From Luscinia megarhynchos (Eukaryota > Chordata > Aves > Passeriformes > Turdidae), in the NCBI GenBank assembly GCA_034336665.1, contig CM067585.1, forward strand, positions 424,501 to 488,500: a stretch of DNA of 64,000 nucleotides, read 5' to 3'. A program made the translations under genes and the position numbers. Shown piece after piece: positions 55,313 to 64,000 of the stretch (its first letter is position 1; every line of letters starts with the position of its first letter). Under the pieces are notes generated by a model, which made no database searches, was not told the origin of the DNA, and was given only the letters and a program-made list of their open reading frames with translations.

Positions 55313-57783
55313 ACCAGAGGGGCTGCTTGGAGCTCCTTCTGGGGGATGTGTTGCACCTGACCTGAGGCTGGCTCACGTTCAAACCTTCCCACAGCCTGGG
55401 TTTCCCTTTGAGCTAGTGCAGCATGAGATGGTTTATTTGGGTTTTTTCCTCCAGCAGGATTCTGGAGGGAGCTGGAGGTGTATAAACGTGTTTGGCTTTC
55501 CCGTGTCTGTGTCAGGCTGAGTGAAGCTCACCCTAAATCTGGCTCTGAGACCAAAGCCCATTTCCCCCTCCAGATGTGAAAGGAATACACTCAGCTGGGC
55601 AGCCCCGAAATCTCCCCAGAATTCAGTTCCCTTCCCTGGAAGCTTGTGCAGTCCTGGCAGAGCAGGAGCAGCTGTCACCCCTGAGCTATTCTCAGGCTGC
55701 CTGAGCAAGGTCCTGGGGTAACACTGAAGCCTTCTCCAGAGGCCCTTCAAACCCCAGATTCTCTGACATTTATAAAAACACCTTTTTGTATGGACCTGAA
55801 TCTTAAAGCATTTATATACCTAAAAAAAGAAAAAAGAAAAAAAGTATGTATGTATGTACCTGAATCTTAAAGCATTTATATACCTAAAAAAAAAAAGAAA
55901 AAGAAAAAAGAAAAAAAGCCTATATCTTCCTGCTCCAAAATTTCCTCTTTGGAGAACCTGGGCTGGCCTTGGAATGGCTTTAGAAAATATTTCCCATCTG
56001 TCTCTGTCTCACACAATGAGGGAGTCAGTGGTTCCTGCCTGATACAACAACATGGAAAGATTCATGGTATGAGTTTTACCCCCCAAAGAATTTCTTGGCT
56101 TCCCAGTGCTTTGTTAATGTGCATTGATTATGTTTACTGCGCCGTTAGAAAGTCATTTAGGGATTTATTGGGCTGGCTTTAAATACTGAAAGTGAGTCAT
56201 TACCCTGACCCACTTGTGCCTGAGCCTAAAGCCGAGTAAAGGAGGGTGAGACTTTGCCCCAGCAGTGAAAACCCTCCCAGGAAACTCGGTTTTGAGGACA
56301 ACAAATGAAAAAGGGCTTGAGAAGGGAAAGCCTAAGAGAGCAGGAATGGCTTAAATCCCCCTCCCATCCCCCTGAATCAGAGATAATAGCAGGATAGCAG
56401 CAGGAATTGTGGCTGGCTGGTGCTGAGAGCTGGAGAGCAAATCCAGCACGCCTGGCTGTGCCTGCCAGCAGCGGCAGTGAGGGGTTTCCACTGGAGATCA
56501 GCGGGACTTGGCTCCCTGCCTCCCGGCAGGAATCTCTGCTCACATCCAGACGACTATGGGTGAGACATGTTGGCAGTTTCCCTTCAAACAGAAGGGAGAT
56601 GATGGAGTTTTTCTTAGAACTTTAGGATTTGGTTCAACTGGAATCACAGGATGGGCCGTTAGCCAAGGGAAATGTGAACCCGTTCTGGAAGGACTATTCA
56701 TATTTTTGTGGGATTTTAAAATTGCATTGCTTCAAGACCATGCTGGGGGTTTCTGGCTGATAACAGGGAGCAATAGTGATGGTAAGACCCTGATGTGCAC
56801 GGCCACTTTGGCTGCTCCCAGCCCACAGTCCAAGCTGGGAAGTTTGGCTCCTGCTCTGGCAGCTCCCAGTGCTCCTCTGGCACGAGCTCTGTGCCTGGGC
56901 TCCGAGCACAACCAACCTTAACATTTCCATTTGCTTCTGCATTCACAATTGCTGTTTTTGGAGCAGCTGGAGCCCCCATTTTTCATTGGTGGACCTCTCC
57001 AGCAAGATGTGGCATGAAATCCTGCAAACCTGGGCGGGCTGAGCTGAGCTGAGCTGAGTCCAGCACTGTCAGACACGGCTGGGACGGCCCCTCATCCCTC
57101 AGCCCAGGCTTTGGTGGCAGCTCTGCTGTGATCAGGCCAGCTGAGGGTCTGTTCTGAATTACAGCACTTGGCTACAGCCCCCTCTTTCCACCAGTGAGCT
57201 TGGAAGTGCTCCTGTTTCGCCATCCAAAATGCACATTTCTGCCAGGAGAAAACGCTCCACAAAGGACTCAGTGCAGCCCCATCACTCTGGGCTGCCTTCA
57301 GCAACGAGGTGAACCAAAGCAGACTTGCAGGAAAAGCACAAGGCATGTCTAATTGAGCTTTTCCAATGAAAAACAGAAAAAAAAATGAAGCAGAAAAAGA
57401 AAAAAATAAATCCAAACTTCCATAAAGAGTTTAAATACGCCAAGGCAGCAGTGTGAGAGGAAGCCCCGAACTTTAGAGACTGCTCAGGTGTCTTTGCCCT
57501 GCAGGAGAGCAGCACACCTGGCCCCAGCTCAGGGTGGCTCTGGGCACCACGGGAGCAGGAGGGCAACAGCCCCTCCTGTCCTCTTGGAATGATGAGAGGA
57601 AAAAAAGGAGTTCCTTGCTCTGGAGGGCTGTGCTGGAAAAGGGGCTGGTGGAGATAAATCAGCTCTCAGCCCTTCCCAGGGGGCTGGGCTGCAGGCTGCT
57701 CCTGCCTGAGGCCAAAGCTGTGGCTGTGCACAGAGGTTTCCATCCCTCCTTCCATCCCATCTGAGCCTCCAACCCCTCCTGGA
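55313..57783. other. Intergenic with tandem duplication at 55.8 kb
   Basis: No gene seen. 55,788-55,917 holds two copies of 'cctgaatcttaaagcattta' plus 'tatacctaaaaaa' with A-rich links and a (GTAT)n run between. About 56,090-56,210 is AT-richer and unique. A short (GAGCT)n run lies at 57,035-57,058. Confidence 0.5.
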
Positions 57784-58790
57784 GGCACAGAGGGACAGAG
57801 GGACAGAGGGACAGAGGGACAGATGGACAGAGGGACAGAGGCACAGAGGGACAGACGGACAGAGGCACAGAGGGACAGAGGGACAGACGGACAGAGGCAC
57901 AGAGGGACAGAAGGACAGAGGGACAGAGGGACAGAGGGACAGAGGGACAGAGGCACAGAGGGACAAAGGGACAGAGGGACAGAGGGACAGAGGGACAGAG
58001 GCACAGAGGGACAGAGGGACAGACGGACAGAGGCACAGAGGGACAGAGGGACAGAAGGACAGAGGGACAGAGGGACAGAGGCACAGAGGGACAGAGGGAC
58101 AGAGGGACAGAGGGACAGAGGCACAGAGGGACAGAGGGACAGACGGACAGAGGCACAGAGCGGACAGACGGACAGAGGGACAGACGGACAGAGGGACAGA
58201 AGGACAGAGGCACAGAGGGACAGAAGGACAGAAGGACAGAGGGACAGAGGGACAGACGGACAGAGGCACAGAGGGACAGAGGGACAGAAGGACAGAAGGA
58301 CAGACGGACAGAAGGACAGAGGGACAGAAGGACAGAAGGACAGAGGGACAGATGGACAGATGGACAGAGGCACAGAAGGACAGAGGGACAGAGGGACAGA
58401 CGGACAGAGGGACAGAGGGACAGAGGGACAGAGGCACAGAGGGACAGAAGGACAGAAGGACAGGCGGACAGAAGGACAGAGGGACAGAAGGACAGAAGGA
58501 CAGAGGGACAGATGGACAGAGGACAGAGGACAGACGGACAGAGGGACAGAGGGACAGAGGGACAGAGGCACAGAAGGACAGATTGACAGAGGGACAGAGG
58601 GACAGAGGCACAGAGGGACAGAGGGACAGAGGCACAGAAGGACAGAAGGACAGAGGGACAGAGGCACAGAGGGACAGAAGAACAGAAGGACAGAAGGACA
58701 GACGGACAGAGGCACAGACGGACAGAGGGACAGACGGACAGACGGACAGACGGACAGACGGACCGACGGACAGAGGGCCAGCGCAGGGCT
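57784..58790 (+). repeat. 8-bp array (GGGACAGA)n
   Basis: About 1 kb of gggacaga with gcacaga, acggacaga and aaggacaga variants in a loose higher-order order. The minus strand is (TCTGTCCC)n, where frames up to 558 codons stay open (SLCPSVPL-type). The plus strand has a 415-codon frame (GTEGQRDR-type). Both are array artefacts. Confidence 0.97.
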
Positions 58791-58970
58791 CCCAGGGCCG
58801 GTGCCGAGCTCGGGGGCGCCGGGCCGGGCTCTGCTCGCGCTGGATCCAGCGCAGCCCCGGCAGCGCCCGGGCACAGCCCGCGCCCGCCCAGCCCCGGGCG
58901 CCAGCGCTGAGCTCCGGCTCCTGGGCTGCGAATCTGCACCGGGCTCCGCGCCCTCGCTCACGGCTGAGCT
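58770..58970. promoter_or_regulatory. Small CpG-dense segment
   Basis: GC-rich and CpG-rich over about 200 bp ('gagctcgggggcgccgggcc', 'cccgggcacagcccgcgccc'), unlike its AT-richer right neighbour. It abuts the end of the 8-bp array. It could be a small CpG island or promoter, or a by-product of a GC-rich recombination site. No adjoining gene is seen. Confidence 0.3.
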
Positions 58971-59853
58971 GTGCAGAACTGACACCCTAAACCAGATGCT
59001 GCCGTGGGATATCCTGGATTTGACCAACACTTTTCCATGCAAACATCCTTGCTCTGCTGGGTTTCTGTAAAGATGGAGATTTCTGCAAAATATCTCCCCC
59101 TGCAAGTGTTTGAAGTGTACATTTCTTTGGGGAAGTAAGAACAAAATACTTCCCTCCGGGCTGATGTTAAACTGTTTTGTCTGAGTTACCTCGAGTGGAG
59201 CTTTTGGGGTAAAAATTGTCACCTGAAACGTTTCTGACAGAAAAATCAGAACAGATTTAGTCAAAGTATTTTGCAAATCCACGTTGAATTGTGACAATGA
59301 ACAAAGGAACCTCTGCACAACACCTGGCGTTCTGCCTTTCAACAGCCTAAAATTGAAATGAGTCTTAATTCAAAGAACTTCTTTTTTTAGACACTTAATT
59401 CCCTTTCACACACTTGTATTAAAGGAAAAAAAGATTTACAGCCTAAAGAACAGATTTTATTCTTGTCAAAATGCTTTTTTTCCTGGTTCTTTGTATTTTC
59501 TGCAGCCAAATGAAAACTCAGGTGTTTGTGTGCCCCAAGAGAGATGCTCAGAACCATGATGTCCTCAAGGAAGGTTGGATCATTTTTCCTCTGTGGCTTC
59601 TGGGGTGCGACCCCCAGCCTTGGTGGCTGTCCCCCAGCTCCCCCAGGAGTGTGGGCAGAAGCAGGTTGATGCTTGCTGTGCCAAAACGAGTTGTTTTGAC
59701 ACATCCAAATGGAAATTGCACGGGATTCTGGTTCTCCCGTTATTTTGTTTCCCTACGTGTTTTGAATTTTTCGTCCTCATTTGGGACGAGCGAGTGTCAA
59801 AACAGCAGTTGGGGGTTTTTATCTGCTGCTGTCTCTCTCCGAGGCAGTGTGAG
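58971..59853. other. Intergenic, AT-rich, no gene seen
   Basis: Unique AT-rich sequence up to the LTR. Nothing recognised. Confidence 0.45.
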
Positions 59854-59859
59854 GATGCT

Positions 59860-60440
59860 CTGGTTTGCTCCTGGTGTCACACCACGCTCGGTGTCCCAGG
59901 GGCTGAATTCAAACCCCTGGGGGAAATTACCAACACAGAGGGAATGGAAACAAGCCACCAAAATCAGTAAAGTGTAAATTAGGTTGTTAGAACGTGGATA
60001 AATAGACTTTTGGGGATGTTTGTGATAAGGGACAGGTGGCCAAGATGGAGAATTTGGGGTGTGGATCCCTCTTCCTCCTTCTTCTCCGTGCCATCCATGC
60101 TGGGTGACATGCTGGCACTTTTACATTGGATGGGGTCAGAGCTGGGCTGTTTAACAAGACTGTATTGTGTTGGAAAATTGTTATAAACATTTATCAGGTA
60201 ATGCAGACTGTATGAGATCAGCCCTGCCCTCAGCAGGCAGATTCCATCCTGGGTGCCCGGCTGGGCAGAGCTGTGAGCTGGGCAGAGAGTTCCTGAGACA
60301 AGGAACAATCAACAATCCTTGGAGCCTCTGAAACCGTCTCCTGCAATCTCTCATTGGGGCTTTGGGAAGGAACAGGATTTAAACCACTGCATGTTCTCCT
60401 GAGGGGATCTCTGGTCTGGGAGACACCTCGGGCTGTGACA
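59860..60440 (+). mobile_element. Solo LTR, ERVK-like family A (copy 3, 5' part rearranged)
   Basis: Homologous in opposite orientation to 10267-10903 and 24822-25444, from about 'ggctgaattcaaacccctgg' to the end TGTGACA. The first about 80 bp of the other copies are reduced to about 30. GATGCT is found at 59854-59859 and again at 60441-60446, a likely target duplication. Confidence 0.82.
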
Positions 60441-60599
60441 GATGCTCTGCAAGCTTCTCCCAGCCAGGGCTGGCAGCTCAGCTGCCACACCTGGAAACGG
60501 GGAAGTGCTGCCCGAGCAAACCCCGCTGCGAGGGCAGAGGAAGAAGCACTGGATGGGCTTCCTCATGTGGCTTGAACTGATCCATCCCCATGGCAGGGC

Positions 60600-60978
60600 A
60601 GCACAAACACAGTCTGGAGAAGAGAGGGTTGTGTGGAGACCTCAGAGCCCCTTCCAGGATCTGAAGGGGCTCCTGGGAAGCTGGAGAGGGACCGTTCATC
60701 AGGAGCCGGAGTGGAAGGACAGGGGGAAGGGGTTCAGAGTGTCAGGGGAAGCTTAGGTGAGAAGTTCTTCCCTGGGAGGGTGGGCAGGGCTGGCACAGGC
60801 TGCCCAGAGCAGCTGTGGCTGCCCCTGGATCCCTGGCAGTGCCCAGAGCCAGGCTGGACATTGGGGCTGGAGCAGCTGGGACAGTGGGAGGTGTCCCTGC
60901 CATGGCAGGGGTGGCACTGGATGGGATTTTGTGTCCCTTCCCACCCAAACCACTCCTGGATTCTGTGATTCTGTGAAA
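60600..60978 (+). mobile_element. CR1-type LINE 3' fragment
   Basis: The longest CR1 copy here: 'gtctggagaagagagggttg', 'gaagttcttccctgggaggg', 'cccagagcagctgtggctgc', 'gggacagtgggaggtgtccc', and the octamer-like end 'gattctgtgattctgtg'. It is 160 bp downstream of the family A LTR. Confidence 0.88.
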
Positions 60979-61706
60979 GCCCCCAGCTCACTGCCAAGGG
61001 CGGCCAACTTGTTTCTTCCAAAAATCTTTCTACACAGTTGCCTGTGGCCTCAGTCAAACACAGATGCTTGAAAAGGCCACACCACAGCATCACATTCCCC
61101 AAATTCATTTCTGTTCCAGCTGGGTGCAGGCAGCTGTGGGCAGGGAGCTGCCTGACCTGAATTTCCTCTCTCCCTTCTCTGGAATTTGCTCTGCTGATGC
61201 CTAACTACATCCAGGCCAGCGTTACTGGTGGAGCCGGGCTCCAATCTCAGCTTCTAAATAAAGCTGTTTGCGTGGTGTGGGGGAGAGGAATGAGCGGCCA
61301 CAGCCCCATTAGCGCCGCGTTGGGAGGTAATGAGCCCGAGAGGAATCCTGCATCCCGCGGGCTGCTTGCCAGAGTGGACCTGCTTGGAACAGTGGTTTAT
61401 CGAGCTGCATTTTTCCCTCCTCTTTTTAAAGTTCCTAAATATTTTATGAACATCTGTAGGGCAAAACATTCGCTTCCCTCTCCACACCAGCCCTCGGTAA
61501 CTCGCTCTCTGCTTTTACTGCCCATTAAATTCTTTATGGGTGTGATTGTGAAACCTTCCGAGGTGCTTCCAGGGCGCTCTTTGTCAGCGTCCCCTCGGTG
61601 GTGACAGCCAGCCCGAGATGAGCAGCTGAGTGCTGTGCCTGTCCCTCGGTGGTGCAGGTGGTGATGATGGGACCTGGCTCAGTGCGAGCGCAGCCGGATC
61701 CCCGCT
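60979..61706. other. Intergenic, candidate conserved block
   Basis: No gene. About 61,190-61,600 is unique, with 'ccccattagcgccgcgttgg', 'gggaggtaatgagcccgaga' and 'cccattaaattctttatggg', and reads like a regulatory element. Confidence 0.4.
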
Positions 61707-61712
61707 CTGGGG

Positions 61713-62291
61713 TGCGGGAGTCTCTGTGTCGGGATAGACAAAACTCATGTGTTCTGTTGAAGGTAAAGGTTACAGCTGCAGTTTATTATAAAAGACCCTG
61801 CTAGGAGCTGCCCTGGCACAGCCCAGAGCAGGGCAAGAAGAGATAAAAAGGGGGAGAGAGAGAGAGAGAGAGAGAGAAGAGGAAGAAGAGAGCAAGAAGA
61901 GAGCGATGATTTCCCGTTTACAATACAATAAATCTTCTTCCATGATGAATATTCTAATTTCCACTAACCAATGTAATACAAAATACAAATTCTATAGCAT
62001 TTACATACAGCCTATAAGGATCCTTATATTAGCATAGTGTGTTACATTTTAAACTCTAAGAACTAATCTTTGGACCCTGGCAAGTCTTTCTGTGCCCTTT
62101 GGAGTTGCTCTCTGGCAGAGGGCATTGTTCTATCAAGAGGGGATTGCCTTCAGGGGCCATCCCATTGTTTCATGGTAATTCAGTAACTAAGGCTTGGCAT
62201 CTCAAAAGTGGCTTTCATTTCAATCTCGCTTGTGGTTTCAGAATCTGGGCATTCATATTTGTGAGATTTCTCTGCTTCATCTTTCCCAGCA
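61713..62291 (-). mobile_element. Solo LTR, ERVK-like family B (copy 3)
   Basis: Plus-strand ends TGCGGGAGTC... and ...TTTCCCAGCA, flanked by a perfect 6-bp duplication CTGGGG (61707-61712 and 62292-62297). It carries a (GA)n run at 61,855-61,877 and the AATAAA region on the sense strand. It aligns throughout with the copies at 34372-35009 and 40205-40852. Confidence 0.9.
62180..62291 (-). pseudogene. Open reading frame at LTR start (family B copy 3)
   Basis: Sense-strand frame from the LTR edge to the stop at 62182-62180, with GKDEAEKSHKYEC, DSETTSEIEM and KATFEMPSLSY. This is the copy closest in its peptide to the diverged LTR at 32686. Confidence 0.5.
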
Positions 62292-62297
62292 CTGGGG

Positions 62298-64000
62298 CAT
62301 TGCCGGGGCTGGAGCAGGCAGGGGGGACGTGGTGGCTGCAGGTTGCGAGTGCTGTGTGCTCGGGCAGGGTTTCCTCAGCAGGGGCAGCATTGCTGGGGAT
62401 GATGGATGTGCACAGCCACGAGTCCTGACACCTCTGCGGCTGCCAGAGCAGGGGAGCACCGTGCTGGGGTGCCTGGGGTGCCTCTGCTCCTCCTGAGCGA
62501 GCCCAAAACTGGCAGTGATGTAGAAGGGAGGGAGGCAGGGATTTCTGGCTGTGACCCGCGTGTCTGAGGGGCTGGTTTGGCTCTCCACAGGGAGCCCTGG
62601 GTTCCCTGCCTCACCTTTGAGGTGTTCATAATCCACTGTGCTCTGCTCCGACATCCCAGGTGAGGGAATGGGGTTGTGATGGAGAAATGGATCGGGACAA
62701 ACCGAAATGTCAACATCTGCCTTTAATTCTGGGTGATAACTTGTTTGACTGTTCATGTCTCTCTGATTTCCCTTTCCAGCTTCAGGGATACATGGCAGGC
62801 AGGAGCAGCCAGGGAAAAAGGAGCTCCAAGGGAATGCTGAGAGAGCACAGCAGAGTGCAGAATAGTTTTAAAAATATATAAACAGAGATATTCACACTGG
62901 AAATACCATCCCAGGAGTTGCTGCCCTTCTGTCTAATACTGAGAGTGACATGGATGGAGCCCCACATCCTGCTGCTCTCCTGCTGGGAAAAGGGACTGAC
63001 AAAAGGACCTGAGCCTGCAGGGAAGGGCCCAGGCCCCAACTTATGGGCTTTGCTGTACCCCAAGTTTGGCACTGGGGATTTGGTGTGGGAGAGTGTGTGA
63101 GCAGAGCTGGGAAAGCCAATTTGCTGAGAGGGACCCCGGCTGCTTCTTGTATCTGGCAGAACCTCCCGCAGCACCTCAGGGGAGACACAAGCTTGAAATC
63201 TTAATTAAAAAGCAGAAAGCAGGGTTTCATGCTAGGCTGATATTGTGACTCTCTTCCCTTTATGGACAATTCTTATGCAAGCTCCTACTGTGTCTGTGGA
63301 ATTGCTAATTTAAAGGAAGTTACAGATCTGTGCAGTGCAGGGCCTGTGTCAGCAGTGTTTAACATCAGGAGATCGAGGTGTGTGCTGATCCCTTTCATTG
63401 TTAGGAACTTTCTTTTTATTTCCTGCAATCCCTCCTTTCTTGTCATCCACTCCAGAAAACACCAGAAGGAACATTGCCACCACCTGTGGTGCATGGAGAG
63501 AGCACCCATAAACCAAAGTGTCACCGTTCACACTAAACCCTGCTCATGGCCAAACAGAGACAGGGTCTGGATCAGCAGGGAACACCAGTGGGGGCTTCCC
63601 AGTCCTCAATTCCCCTCTGGAAATGTCCAGGGGGAACAGCACAGTGCATGAAAACAGGATTTGAGAGAGACCTGTGGTTTATGTTTTACTTGATCCAGGC
63701 CTGATGGACGTTTTGGAAAGCCAGACTGACATTATCTAATCAGAGCCAGTCCATAATCAGCCAGATGGGACAGAGCTGTCCCACCTCCAGCTGAAAATGA
63801 ACCAAGGATTTTGGCCTCTGGAGACGGTTGTCTTTCTCTTCCTGCCTGATTAGGGAAGTACAAGCTCCTCTCTTGAGGCACAACTTGGAAAAATGTAATT
63901 TAATTGCTTTCGCTTCTCCATCTTTTTAAGAAAATAATTTCTTCTGTCCTGTTAGATCAGGAACCTGATAGTGATGGGAAAATTTATGAGGTCTGAAAAC
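62298..64000. other. Intergenic, no gene seen
   Basis: Unique sequence. About 63,180-63,420 and 63,880-64,000 are AT-rich ('taatttaattgctttcgctt', 'agaaaataatttcttctg') and may be part of conserved elements. No repeat family recognised. Confidence 0.45.

Noticed and set aside
57529..59342. 558-codon minus-strand frame with Ser/Leu/Cys/Pro repeats
   Set aside because: Caused by the 8-bp array; two other minus frames and one plus frame are open over the same stretch.
22191..64000. A second protein-coding gene (for example MATN1) downstream of PTPRU
   Set aside because: I looked for exons with splice sites and recognisable domains on both strands and found none; frames outside arrays are short and without family features.

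Overview
The window looks like bird nuclear DNA, probably from a songbird. The evidence is a vertebrate gene with short GT-AG introns, several CR1-type LINE 3' ends carrying the usual avian tail text, ERVK-like solo LTRs with 6-bp target-site duplications, and many GC-rich minisatellites of the kind seen on avian microchromosomes. The species cannot be read from the sequence.

From 1 to about 22,190 lies the 3' half of one plus-strand gene, the receptor-type protein tyrosine phosphatase PTPRU (R2B family; PCP-2). Sixteen coding exons can be joined in frame. They encode the last part of the juxtamembrane segment, the membrane-proximal phosphatase domain D1, the membrane-distal domain D2 and the stop codon at 19686-19688. 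The exons for the ectodomain, the membrane span and the first juxtamembrane part lie to the left of the window. D1 carries changes that fit the reported pseudophosphatase nature of PTPRU: a WPE in place of WPD, no KNRY-type tyrosine, and [10 protein letters not shown] as P-loop. One 18-nt microexon and one GC-AG intron are present. A 3' UTR of about 2.5 kb follows, with a Pumilio-type site and a candidate poly(A) signal near 22,160. The introns hold CR1 pieces, a solo LTR, another LTR-like element with an internal tandem array, and a C-rich minisatellite.

From about 22,190 to 64,000 I find no convincing protein gene. In mammals PTPRU is followed by a large gene-poor interval before MATN1, and this stretch has that character. 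It alternates between (a) minisatellite and simple arrays at about 23.1, 26.9, 27.6, 30.3, 39.3, 44.2, 47.1, 54.0 and 57.8 kb, (b) LTRs of two ERVK-like families plus CR1 fragments, and (c) AT-richer single-copy blocks that read like conserved non-coding elements (for example 25.7-26.0, 38.6-39.2, 45.7-46.0, 48.66-48.8, 51.65-51.85, 52.5-53.4 and 61.2-61.6 kb). The very long open frames in this half are by-products of the arrays.

The most unusual signal is in the second LTR family (32.7, 34.4-35.0, 40.2-40.9 and 61.7-62.3 kb). All four copies, including one much diverged, keep one open reading frame from the first bases of the LTR for about 34-40 codons. They differ from each other by in-frame gaps and keep similar residues. 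This suggests that the last gene of the parent retrovirus ran into U3.
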